Position numbers and translations under genes: made by a program
DNA from: Gymnorhina tibicen
Taxonomy: Eukaryota > Chordata > Aves > Passeriformes > Artamidae
Reading direction: 5' to 3'
NCBI GenBank assembly: GCA_013399875.1
Contig: VXAZ01000607.1
Location: forward strand, 620,001 to 684,000
Length of the DNA stretch: 64,000 nt
Shown: one piece after another, positions 47,305 through 57,891 of the stretch
Layout of the letters: every line of letters starts with the position of its first letter
Position numbering within the stretch: the stretch's first letter is position 1
The notes under the pieces: generated by a model
Databases searched by the model: none
What the model was told of the DNA's origin: nothing
What the model saw: only the letters and a program-made list of their open reading frames with translations

Positions 47305-50300
47305 CTACATGTCCTCCACGCTCCACTTGTAGGCCAGCTCCTGCACCGCCTTCTTGTTGGCAATGCGTGCAAAGCGCTGCTGCTCGAACCCGTTGGACCT
47401 GCAAAGGGACACCCAGTGACAGCAGCTGCTGGGCAGGAGCTCTTCTGAAGCCACAAAACCTGCTAGAGACACTACAAGTTCTCCACTAATTTACTCTGGC
47501 TCAGTTTCCACCTGGATCCCTGATGCCTCCGAAGTCCCTCGCATCCCCTTGTCCCTTCTGTCCCATCACCCGTTTGTAACTTAAACTGCCAACAGAGCCT
47601 CACTCATCCCATAACTGGGAACCTCTACACTGTGAGCTCCCTGAAGCAAAACCCCTTTATTTTTACTGCTGTTCCAACAGGAACAAGTACCTGTCCACGC
47701 CGTCCCAGCGATGCCCGGGCCAGATGTTAAACCTGTTGAGTGGAGGTGCTGGTCCCTTGTACCTGGGTTTTTCTGGAACAGAAAGAGCAGAACAGCCGTT
47801 TTCAGCACAGCCAGGTGGTCACATCCTCACCCACCCAGGAGGTGTCTGCAGGTGGGTACAGGCGGAGAGCACAGGCTCCTGACAGCCAGCTACAGCTCCC
47901 AAAGGCTCACTTTGACACACCGCTGAGTTTTCAGTCACCAGCCCCTGCTGTCCCAGCTAACACCTCATGGTAACTGTTACTGGTAACAAGCCAGTAACTC
48001 CAGAGACCCCAGGAAGCTGCCAGGACTCAGCTGCTCCAGCAGCCTTTGGCCATTTGCTGAACAGCAGCTGCATTTCTGCACACACAGGTGTCATTCCAGA
48101 GCCAAACCTTTTTCCTTGTTCTCCTTTGCTTTCCTTTTCTTGATGAGAGCAGCCATGGGGTCTCCTTCCCTCTCCTGTTCCCTCAGCATTCGATCCAGGT
48201 CCTGGTCATCGATGTAACGGGCCAAGGGCTTCTGCATCTCCTTGATTGCATCCTCCACGTTCTGCTGCTGCTGCCTCTCCTGTGCCAGCCTGGAAAACAC
48301 CGAGTGGCACCCAAACTCAAGCCATCGTTCCCTGGGATGCGTTCAATTTGCAGGATGGGTCACACCCCTGAACTCCCACTGCCTGTGCAGCATTCCCAGT
48401 GCACCTCCAGCACGGGAGGGGGTTTTAAGACACGTGGAACACACGCTGGTCCCAGACTCAACCTCAGAATGAAGGGAAATGTCACGCCACCAGTCTGGCA
48501 GCAGATCCAAGCTAAAACCAGGAGATGGGGGGCCCAAGGACTGTGCTTAGGAGCCCCTTACTCACCCTTTTCCCCACTTGGCATACTGCTCTTCTCTCTT
48601 GGACTCTGCCTCAGCCTTCAGCCTCTGCTCCAGCTGCTCCTGGGCCAGGTTCCTCTTGCGGCCGGACTTGTCTCGGAACACGGTCTGAGCGTTCCGGGAT
48701 TCCTCTGGCGGGGACAGATGCCTCAAGTCACACATTATGGAACATGTTATCACCTCCAGACAATTCAATGACTCTGTGACTTTCCTTTTGCTTGTCCTGA
48801 TCTCCCAAAGAGCCTGTCAGTGACAGCCAGGCAGGATCTCAGCTTGTGCTTTTCCCTGCTGTCCCCCACAGATCCTGAGCTCTCTGATTACCCATCAGCT
48901 TCTTCAGACTCGCAGAGGAAAAACATTTCACGCTCCCTGTGACTTCCCTGGCATTGCTCTGAAACCCCCATGTGGAACAGTGACTGCCAGCAGCATGTCC
49001 AGCTGCAGCTCCACAGGGCTGCTCCCCACCTGCATCCCAGTGCCAGGGCCTGACAGAGCAGAGGAGGAGAAGGGGAGCTGGGGCTCGGGCCGTGTTCCCA
49101 CATTCCCACCTTCCAGGTGCTTGGTGCTCCTCTCATGCTTCCGGAGCTCCTGCTTCTCCCTCCGCAGCACGTCAGCTGACACCAGCCCAGCTTTGGCCCC
49201 GGATGACATCGTGTTAGCCTGGAAATCACACAAATCCCACGTTTACAGCTGGCTGAGAGCGGGGCAGCCAGGGAAGGCAGAACGAGGGGTGACCCAAACC
49301 ACAGAGACAGGGCAGGGACAGCCCTGTTAGAGCCACTTGTACAGAAACTTCCTTAATTTGTCAGTCATTGGACTTCCACAGCTGGAAGGGAAAGAGGCAA
49401 CCTTTACCTTTTTGAGAGACTCTTTGGTGTCCCGGCGATGTGGGGAGTGCTCCAGGGGACTCCGCGACCTGTGCTGGTCCTTCCCGGCAGGCGAAGTCCG
49501 TCCTGGAGGAGGTAAACAGAGAGTGAGGATTGGCTGGTTCCCTCCGAGAGGATCACGCTCAGGGAGTCCCTGTGGACACGGCCCAGGCTGCAGCAGAGGC
49601 GCTCCAGGCTGGGTTAACTCTTGCCCAGCTGTGAACAGCTAGAACAACAAGACCCAGCTGTGCCTACAGGGACAGGCACCTGCCACTGCCAGCTGTGCCA
49701 GCAGAGCACCAGCCCACAGCACTCACCTGCAGCAACGTGGAACAGAACCAGGGGACTCCCCAGAGCACGGGGGACACAGCGTGTGACACTCACCTTTCGT
49801 CCGGCTCTTTTTCCCACTCGGGGACCCCGGCTTCTCTTTCCGAGGTGGTGAATCCTGACGCTGCCGCCGCGGAGGGGATGGGTCAGGGGTGTCGTGACGC
49901 TGCCGCCGCCGGGGAGGCGACAGATCGGGGGTGCCAGGACGTCGCCTCCTGGGAGGGGATGGGTCGGGGGTGTCGTGACGCTGCCGTCTCCTGGGAAGTG
50001 ATGGATCTGGGGTGTCACAACGCTGTCTCCTGGGAGGTGACGGGTCAGGGGTGTCGTGACGCTGCCGCCGCCGGGGAGGCGACAGATCGGGGGTGCCAGG
50101 ACGTCGCCTCCTGGGAGGGGATGGGTCGGGGGTGTCGTGACGCTGCCGTCTCCTGGGAAGTGATGGATCTGGGGTGTCACAACGCTGTCTCCTGGGAGGT
50201 GACGGGTCAGGGGTGTCGTGACGCTGTCTCCTGGGAGGGGATGGGTCAGGGGTGTCGTGACGCTGTCTCCTGGGAGGTGATGGGTCAGACGTGTTGTGAC

Positions 50301-52015
50301 GCTGCCGCCGGCGGGGAGGTGACAGATCTGGGGTGTCACGACGCTGCCTTTTGGGAGGTGACGGGTCAGGGGTGTCGTGACGCTGCTTCCTGGGAGGGGA
50401 CGGGTCGGGGGTGTCGTGACGCTGCCGTCTCGGGGGTGAGAGGTCCAAGGAGCCGTTGTGTTTCCCTCTCGGGGGCGAGGGCTCCGGCGAGTCGTGGCGC
50501 TGCCGCCTGTGAGGGCAGAGAAGGTGACAATGAGCTCCGTTTTTGTTTGGTTTGCTTGGAAGCAAAGCGGGACCCGCAGAGCTGGGAAGTCGGTGAAAGC
50601 TGGGAACAGCTTTGTGAACGTGGATTCATGGGGACTCTGCGCCCCTGACCCACGGCACTGAGCCACAGCCTTCCCAGAGCAGATCCCAGAAACCCTCCAA
50701 GGCAGCCTGGATCCCAGCAGAGCTGGAATTTTAAAGTTTCCACCCTCGCCATCATTCAAACTGACAAAGATCATCACCCCAATCCCCCTGGCAGTGTCAC
50801 AAACACACAGAGCTGCCAGTCTCCCACCCCAAGCAGGGGGAACCCAGCAGGGAAAGGTGTCCACAAGTGCCCACATTTCCCAGCAAAGCACTTGGAAAGC
50901 TCAGAACCAGAGAGTCAAACCCGGAAAACCTGAGCGAACCGAGAGCAGAATTCGTGGCTGGAGCCCCCATACCTCGTGGCAGACTTGGCAGGTCCCAAAA
51001 TATCCGAACTCTGCGAGTCCTCGTTCTGGTCTGAAGGAAAACAATCGGAATCACCATCGTTAGGGCTCTGCACAGCTCAGCAGCCCCCCAGCATCTCAAG
51101 GGTTACTATTTTTTTTTAGCTGGTATTATTTCTAACTTGCGTCATTGTTTGGAGAAGCCAAACATCAGGGGGAGAGGGAAGGGGCTGCTCTCACCTCCTA
51201 ACAGCTTCCACTTGGAGTTTGTTCGGAATTCCTCCATGAGCTTCACTTCGTCGGGGCGCTCATCAATGAACTCTGCCACCTGAAAACGCCACACCGAACA
51301 GCAGGGGCTTAAAAAAGGCAGAATTCCCACCCTCCAGCACATCCGCTTCAGCCCGGCAATCCCAGTGCCTCTGCCTTGTTCCAGCAGCTGTTTTGGAGCA
51401 CAGAACCACCGTGCTGGCCCTTGGAGCACACGGGTACATAAAGCACAGGCTGCTTGGATCCGCAGGGAGCTCACTCATCCCTCCGGAGCTCCGAGCAGGA
51501 ATCCCACCCATCCCTGAGGCAGAACCCCCCAACAGACAGGGCAGGGAGAGGGGCTTTGGCAAGTTCTTCCCACAGGGAGACACGAGGTGGCCGTAAGAAC
51601 AGATTTCGGGTGTGAGGCCGCGTCTGACGGGACTCCCCGCTCACCACAGGCATGTCCCCTTCGTCCTCCTCCTCCTCCTCCTTCTCCGGGGCGGCGGCGA
51701 TGCTGTTCCAGCTCACATCGTCATCCACGATCCGCATCCTGGGAGCGGGAAGAGGCGCCGCCGTCAGGACCCTCCCGGGGGGGCTCGGAGGGAGGGTTCT
51801 GGGAGGGGATTTCGGGGAGATGGGCGCGGGAGGGGGTCGCGTACGCAGGTACCAAGGAGGGTCGCGCCTGCCGCCCCCTTCCCCGGGACTCACCCGGCTC
51901 TGCCGGTGCCGCCCGGCGGCTTCTTCTTGCGGCGGCGGCGGGGCTGGGCGGGCTCGGCGGGGCCGCTCAGGTACCGCCGCAGGTACTCGGCCTTCGACAC
52001 CCCCGGCGCCGCCAT
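47305..52015 (-). CDS. BUD13: BUD13 homolog (RES complex subunit), complete
   Basis: BUD13 is a subunit of the RES complex of the activated spliceosome (pre-mRNA splicing and retention). Eleven coding exons join in frame to 590 aa (human is about 619): 51894-52015, 51645-51738, 51195-51279, 50973-51030, 49794-50506, 49408-49502, 49110-49218, 48566-48704, 48108-48289, 47691-47772, 47305-47398. The N-terminus has [12 protein letters not shown] and RIVDDDVSW. Exon 5 encodes a long Arg/Ser/Pro tract of 13-14-residue repeats, [13 protein letters not shown]. The C-terminal core is the conserved BUD13 family domain: [62 protein letters not shown] and ending KWSVEDM. The start ATG at 52015 gives the family N-terminus. 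It lies just downstream of ZPR1 on the same strand. Exon 5 carries an exact internal duplication, described in the findings. Confidence 0.96.
49850..50500 (-). repeat. BUD13: Coding tandem repeat inside BUD13 exon 5
   Basis: About fifteen 39-42-bp units encode variants of [13 protein letters not shown]. Within it, 49880-50041 and 50042-50203 are two copies of a 162-bp (54-codon, four-unit) block that I read as identical. The same motif family is present in mammalian BUD13, but copy number differs between species. Confidence 0.9.
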
Positions 52016-52210
52016 TTCGCTGCTGACGCACAACTCCGGCGCCGGAAGGAGGGGCGGGGCCTGAGCGTGACGGACGGAGAGGCGGGCGTGGTCACCGCCA
52101 TAAATGGAGTCGTACCGGCGGGTGGGCGCGGCCACGCCATAAATGGCGATGTGGGCGGGGCCGGGGGCGGGGCCAAGCGGCGGTGGGCATTGTGAACGGG
52201 GCGGCGGCAG
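52016..52210 (-). promoter_or_regulatory. BUD13: BUD13 promoter, CpG-rich, with duplicated CArG-box module
   Basis: Upstream of the BUD13 start the sequence is CpG-rich and TATA-less. It holds CCGGAAG (ETS-type) at 52042-52048, a GC box GGGGCGGGG near 52051 and two copies of CCATAAATGG, each a perfect CC(A/T)6GG box, at 52098-52107 and 52137-52146. The two boxes sit in an imperfect 39-bp tandem duplication. Use by SRF is inferred; the CCAT cores could instead serve YY1. Confidence 0.6.
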
Positions 52211-52244
52211 CAGAAGAGCGGGACACGCATCCATCCACCACAGC

Positions 52245-52250
52245 TTTATT
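52245..52250 (-). other. ZPR1: ZPR1 poly(A) signal
   Basis: AATAAA on the minus strand, 185 bp past the ZPR1 stop codon, gives a short 3' UTR of about 0.2 kb. It lies about 100 bp upstream of the BUD13 promoter module. Confidence 0.8.
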
Positions 52251-52434
52251 GGGGAGCCGCCTCCGCCTCACCCCCTGCCCCAACGCATCAGCGCCTCACG
52301 CAACACCTCCCCCCGGACAGGCCCTCGGGCCCAGCCCCGCTGCCTTCGCGCGGGAACAGCTCCCCTGGCCCCACGCAAGTCCTGGTCCCTGAAGCAGCTG
52401 GGGAAGGGGCGGTGGCAGGGCTGGGCCGCCCCCG

Positions 52435-55360
52435 CTACCGGCGCGAGGCCGCCTCTGTCTCGTAGCCCTCTGTTTTCATGTCGTTCAGGCCCAGCTCTTC
52501 GTTCTGCTCGAAGGTGCGCTCGTAGCGCTGCACGCGCAGCTCCGGGTCCTCTTCCGGGGCGTACACGTTCTGCGGGACACGGGGAAAGCTCCCGCACTGC
52601 CCTGCTCCCACAGGCTCAGGCACCCGCATGGGCTGTGACCCCTGAGCAGCGCCCAGGCTAAGCACCCGCAAAGCCAGCAGTGCTTTCCCTGCCCTGGACA
52701 GAGCCTCCAGCAGCCTGCTCCTGCCCAGAGCTCCAAGGGGAACCCTACTCCCAGCACGTTCCGGGGAGATAAAATCCCCCCAAATTGCTCAGGGAGCCCA
52801 TCCCGAGGGCCCAAGGCTGTACCTGAAGGTAGCTGTTGCCTGCAGGGTCATCCATGATGAAGTGAGCCTGGGTCTTCCCCTCTATGATCTGCAGGAACAG
52901 AGCGTGTTCAGCCATTAAGGCTCTTGCTAATCCCTCAGCAAGTCTGGCACCAGCGCAGAGCACGGAAAATCCAGGGTGAACTCACGTCCTGCAGCTTCCC
53001 AATGAACTCCTGCAGCTTCCCCGTCCTGCTGGGCATGGAGCTGTCTCCCAGAGTGAAGGGGTTCTTCTCCACCTGGAAGGGCAGGTGAGGCAGCCAGGCC
53101 CCCCCAGCCAGCACCAAGAGGGACAGGGAGGGGGCTGAGCCCCCCCCATGCTGGCCCGGGGCCACTCACCAGGTCACGGATGTCCTTCAGCAGCCCCTCC
53201 AGCGTGGTGAACTTTCCCCCCAGCGCTCCCATGCCCAGCTCGAACTCCAGCTCTGGGATCTCCACGCTGCACGTCTCCGACTGCAAAGGCGAGCACCCCG
53301 TGAGCCCCGTGCAGGGAGGGCTGGGCCCCCCTGGACTCCCCACGCCCTCCACGGGAGGGCAGGGCAGGTACCCCACGGCACTGCACCTTCAGGATATCCC
53401 TGGTCATGTCGGAAGGGTCCGTAATCCGGAGCGTGATCCTGGTGCCTCGCGGTTCGATGGCTCCTCCAGACTTCACCTGGGAACACGCGGCAGTGAGCCC
53501 CGCTGCTCGCACTCGGCTCACACCTCGGTGCTTTCACAGGGCTTGCCCCAGCAGCCCAGAGGCCACTCCAGACCTGGGACCATGGCCTCACCACCCAGCA
53601 CAAAGCACCTCCTGACAATGCCCCCAAATCCAGTTTCCTTCCCAAAAAGCCCCACTGGAAGCGGAGCTCAGGGGCAAAGGCACAGAACACCACTCCCTTC
53701 CCCCGTGCCCTCTTTCCAGCTCACCTCGTTGGTCCTGTGCCCACAGGAGTCACAGTTGGTGGCCATTATAATCACTTCCTTAAAGTGGGGGATTTCTGGA
53801 GCAGGGAGTCAAGGAAAACCTGAAAGCAGCAGCCGAGGGATGGCAGGAGCCCACTGGGAGTTGTGAGCGGCCCTGAGACAGCTCTGCACCTCAACAGGCC
53901 CTTCCTGAGAGAACTTACTGAGGCCTGTGGTACAGCAGGGAGAGCCCAGGGCCGTGCAGTGCCCATCACCCCGCAGGACAGCTCCCGGCCCATGCCCACC
54001 CTCGAAGGATACGCACTAACTTCATGTTGGTGCTGGCCGGGGCGTTGCACTCCGGGCAGTTGGTGTTGAACTGCAGGACCTGGGGGAGGGAAAGGGCAGC
54101 CAGAACGTCCCAGCCAGCCCAGGGCAGCTGTCCTGGTGTCCCTCAGCACTGCAGCATCACCCACCTCGTCCCTCAGGTCCTCGGCAGCGTCCGGCGGCTT
54201 CGCATCCACCTCCTCTCCCTGCAAGGGAAGCGTTAACTGCTGTTCCCTGGTTTGGGGTCTCCCAGGGAGCGAGGATCGATCCCAGTCACCTCCAGTCCCA
54301 GCACGGCAGATTGCTGGGGGCTCCTCCTGTAGCGAGTGACCACGAGGGCCTCGTCCCTCTGCGGTGCGTGGGGGTTCTCCACAAAGCTGTTCCCGGAGGG
54401 ATCATCGAGGATCTGCGGGAGAAGGGGGCCTGAGGGAGCCGTCCTGCACCCCTCACCCAGCCAGGGCTGCCCTCCTGCGAGCACTCACAAAGGTGAAGGG
54501 GGAATTGACTTCTTTCAGCTGCCTCAGTTTCCCAATGAACTCGTCTATTTTCCCTGCCACCTCTTTGTCCGTCGCCTGGAAGAGGACACGGAATCACAGA
54601 ACCGTTTAAAACAGAAAAACCCCCGACGTGGGATTCAGCTGCCGCAGGGGCAGCCCAGAGCTGCTGACAAAGGTGACCACGGCACAAAGCAGAGCCCCGG
54701 TGCTCTCCCCACCAGCCCTGTGTGACACCACTGCGCAGGGGATGGACATCCCAAGCATTTGCCATCCCCGAGGAGCTTCCCCTTTCCGGCCCCTTACCCT
54801 GCGGGCGGGCTGGTCCTGCTCCAGGCCTGCCACAGATCTTTCAATTATCCCCTCGATGGTGGTGAGGACTTGGCGAGGGAAGAGCACAGAGGTGATGACA
54901 CCATTACCACGCCCCAGAGGCACCCGGGAGCCCCCACACGAACTGCTCCCGTTTACCCACCTCCCTTCTGGCTGAAGGCAGGGATCTCAAAGTCCAGCTC
55001 TGGAATTCGAGCTGAGGCACAGTCGGTCTTCACCACCTCCCTGTTCATGTCCTGCACACACAGCCGGGGAGCAGCCTTAGGACCCCCAACAGATGCAGGG
55101 GCTCCCACACACGGGGATGCCAGGGTGGTGTTGGCTCCAGCCCCCCTTAGGAATGTGCCCATTTCGGGCCTGGAACAGAGCGGGGAGGCCCTGCCCACCT
55201 GGCGGGAGGTGACGGCCAGGGTGTAGCGCACGCCCTGCTCCTGGATCCTGCCCGCTGACTGGATCTCCGTGTTGGACCAGGAGCAGCTGTCGCAGGAGAA
55301 GGAGCTGACGATGATCTCTTTGAAGAAGGGGATCCTGGTGAGCAGGAGCCGCGTCACTCC
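52435..55360 (-). CDS. ZPR1: ZPR1 zinc finger protein, 5' exon missing in the gap
   Basis: ZPR1 (ZNF259) shuttles between cytoplasm and nucleus, binds eEF1A and works with SMN complexes. Thirteen exons join in frame: 55199-55360, 54961-55051, 54798-54868, 54489-54575, 54290-54412, 54165-54218, 54013-54079, 53725-53795, 53387-53476, 53170-53280, 52986-53072, 52823-52888, 52435-52569. The protein is a tandem of two ZPR1 zinc-finger plus alpha/beta modules. Module 1 keeps the second CxxC (FSCDSC) and [14 protein letters not shown]. Module 2 has NCPECN and NCDSCGHR as CxxC pairs and [20 protein letters not shown], ending [11 protein letters not shown]. The start codon and first CxxC pair belong to an upstream exon that must lie in the unknown bases 55459-56070. 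Exon 8 (54013-54079) uses an unusual donor, GTGC|GTATCC, required by frame. Confidence 0.95.
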
Positions 55361-55458
55361 CTGCGGCAGCGAGGGACCTCGTGGGAACCCGAGTCTGGGG
55401 GCGACGGCCGCCAGGGCCCCAACAGCACCTCCCAACGCGGGCAGCCCTGCCTGCCCCC

Positions 55459-56070
55459 NNNNNNNNNNNNNNNNNNNNNNNNNNNNNNNNNNNNNNNNNN
55501 NNNNNNNNNNNNNNNNNNNNNNNNNNNNNNNNNNNNNNNNNNNNNNNNNNNNNNNNNNNNNNNNNNNNNNNNNNNNNNNNNNNNNNNNNNNNNNNNNNNN
55601 NNNNNNNNNNNNNNNNNNNNNNNNNNNNNNNNNNNNNNNNNNNNNNNNNNNNNNNNNNNNNNNNNNNNNNNNNNNNNNNNNNNNNNNNNNNNNNNNNNNN
55701 NNNNNNNNNNNNNNNNNNNNNNNNNNNNNNNNNNNNNNNNNNNNNNNNNNNNNNNNNNNNNNNNNNNNNNNNNNNNNNNNNNNNNNNNNNNNNNNNNNNN
55801 NNNNNNNNNNNNNNNNNNNNNNNNNNNNNNNNNNNNNNNNNNNNNNNNNNNNNNNNNNNNNNNNNNNNNNNNNNNNNNNNNNNNNNNNNNNNNNNNNNNN
55901 NNNNNNNNNNNNNNNNNNNNNNNNNNNNNNNNNNNNNNNNNNNNNNNNNNNNNNNNNNNNNNNNNNNNNNNNNNNNNNNNNNNNNNNNNNNNNNNNNNNN
56001 NNNNNNNNNNNNNNNNNNNNNNNNNNNNNNNNNNNNNNNNNNNNNNNNNNNNNNNNNNNNNNNNNNNNNN
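55459..56070. other. Assembly gap (612 unknown bases)
   Basis: A run of N. From the flanks it must hide the last codons, stop and 3' UTR of APOA5 and the first exon and promoter of ZPR1. GC-rich sequence on both sides suggests a sequencing drop-out. The N count may not reflect the true length. Confidence 0.95.
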
Positions 56071-57417
56071 CGCCCGCGGCTCCCCGGGCCCCTCCCCGCC
56101 CCGCTCGCTCAGGCTCAGCGCCAGGTCCCGCCACAGCGCGTCCAGCCGGGCGCGCAGGTCCTCCACGGGCGGCGGCGGCGCGTCCAGCGGCTCCTCGGGC
56201 GGGTCCGGGCGGGCGCTGAGCTTCAGCCGCATCTCCTCCGTCTCCTGGTCCAGCGCCCGGGTGAAGGCCTGGATCTGGGCGTACGTGTCCTGCCGGAACT
56301 CCTCCACGCGCCGCTGCACCTCCCGCGCCAGCGCCTCCCGGGAGCGGCCCGCGGGCGCCGCGGGCTCCCCGAGGCCCCCGGGGTACAGGCTCAGCTTCGC
56401 CTTCAGCTGCTCCAGGTTCTTCTGGATCTGCTGGTGCAGGTCCCGCGCGTTGCGGGTCAGCTTGGCGGACAGCTCCTGGATGTGCTGGTTGAGCTGCTCG
56501 GGGCTGGCGCGGGCGTGCGGGGCCACGCTGCGGTGCAGCTCCTCCACGTTGCGGTGGATCTCGGTCAGCAGCCGGTCCGTGTACGGGTGGAAGATGCCCT
56601 TCACCTGGTCCGTGTGGAAGGCGATCTTGTCGGCGTAGTGAGCCATGAAGCGCTGGAGCTCGTCGGCGCCGTCCAGGAGCTGCGCCGTCACCTCCCGGCT
56701 CGGCATCAGGTGCCGCCGGAGCTCCCGGGCCCGCAGGGACACCTGGTCCAGGAGCTCCTCCGTGAACGGCTGCAGCTGCTGCCGGAGGTCGTCCAGGTGC
56801 TTCCCGACCTGCTGGTGCGCCTCGTCCACGTACGGGGACAGCTGCACCCTGAGGCTGTCCAGCTCCCTGCGGATGACCTTGCGCAGGCTGTCCGAGTCCT
56901 GGTAGAGCCGCGGCTGGAGGGCCCTGTTGAGGGGCGACAGCTTCTCCAGGAAGTCGCCCATGTAGCTGACCCCGTCCTGAATGCTCTCCTTCAGGTTCCT
57001 GCACGAGACAGTCACCAACAGCCCCGAGTGACCACGGCACCCCTCTGTGCCCCACACACCCCTAATAAAAGCCGCCGACACCCGCCAGGGCCCTTCCCTT
57101 GAGTTTCTCGGTCCCCGAGGAGAGAAAAGCCGGGCCCCGGGTGTGCTGGTGGGGCCTGGGGACCCCGGAGCGCTGTACTCACATGATGTCCCTGCCCAGC
57201 TTGCTCTGGCCGTGCTCCAGGCTGTCCTTGTCCCCCGTCAGCTGGCTGAGGTACTCCCAGAAGCCGCTCTGCGCCGGCTTGGCCGGGGACGCTGTGGGCG
57301 GCAGCGGGGCGGTTGTGCTGCTGCCCACCCGGCCCTGCTGCCCCCAGAGCCCCTGCGCCCGCACCCACCTGGGCAGGTGGCCAGGAGGGAGAGGAGCAGC
57401 GCAGCCTTCAGCAGCAT
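56071..57417 (-). CDS. APOA5: Apolipoprotein A-V, C-terminal end lost in the gap
   Basis: Secreted liver apolipoprotein that promotes lipoprotein-lipase clearance of triglyceride. Coding exons 57369-57417 (signal peptide MLLKAALLLSLLATC), 57183-57291 and 56071-56998 join with phases 1 and 2. Visible length is 362 codons; human apoA-V is 366 aa. Family marks: SGFWEYLSQLTGDK near the mature N-terminus, ELHRSVAPHARASPEQL, FRQDTYAQIQAFTRALDQET and RARLDALWRDLALSLSERGG near the end. The rest is proline-punctuated 11/22-residue amphipathic helices. Residues around the RSVAPHARA...RNARDLHQQIQKN stretch are basic, as in the heparin-binding region of the human protein. The reading frame is open up to the gap. 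A short non-coding exon ends at 57698; the second exon begins at 57424. Confidence 0.95.
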
Positions 57418-57697
57418 GGTCCGGCTGCAGGAGAGACAGGAGAGGAGCCGTCGGCTGCTCCGAGCGCCCGCGGGGTGGTGGTGGTGCCTCGGCTGCAGAC
57501 CTCCTCCCTGCTCCCTGCAAGGGCCTCTCTCCCGGGGTCCCCTTTGACACCTGGAGCTCCCCTAAAAACACCTGGGGTTCCCCATAACACCTACGGGTCC
57601 CCGAAACACTTCGGGTCCCCTGAAGCCCTGCTGCTGCGCACCTGGAATCACATCCAGCTCCTCCGGCCGCAGGAACTTAAAGCCCCCCGGCCCTCAC

Positions 57698-57891
57698 CTG
57701 GCTCTGGTCGCCTCCCGTGTCCCTCCCGCCCGGAGCCGACCGGTGGCCGCCCTTATATAGGCCCGGGGGGAGGCCGAGGAGCGGGCGATAAGGCGGCTTT
57801 GGTACGGGAAGGCTTTTTGGACCTCACTCCGTGTAAACACAACGTGGAGGTCCGGGCACGTTCCGGGGAGGTGACCTGGGGGCCGGTCACC
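57698..57891 (-). promoter_or_regulatory. APOA5: APOA5 promoter and first non-coding exon
   Basis: On the minus strand a TATA box CTATATAAG lies at 57752-57760. Transcription probably starts near 57725, and the non-coding exon ends at 57698 with CAG|GTGAGG. Upstream are GATAAG (plus strand, 57787-57792), a FoxA-type TGTAAACA (57832-57839) flanked by the inverted repeat GGACCTC/GAGGTCC (57819-57825 and 57847-57853), and an inverted repeat GGTGACC/GGTCACC (57870-57876, 57885-57891) that reads as an everted nuclear-receptor repeat with 6-bp spacing. Factor binding is inferred from motifs. Confidence 0.7.

Noticed and set aside
49695..50648. 317-aa plus-strand open frame antisense to BUD13 exon 5
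   Set aside because: It is a by-product of the coding tandem repeat, whose unit is open on both strands. It shows no family resemblance and lies on the wrong strand.
54586..54615. GGAATCACAGAACCGTTT in a ZPR1 intron, resembling the tip of a reversed CR1 3' end
   Set aside because: Only about 20 bases match and the similarity does not continue into the next CR1 segment, so chance is possible.
54953..57081. Open frames of 575-700 aa spanning the N gap
   Set aside because: They join ZPR1 and APOA5 exons through unknown bases in arbitrary frames. The real exons are given under the two genes.
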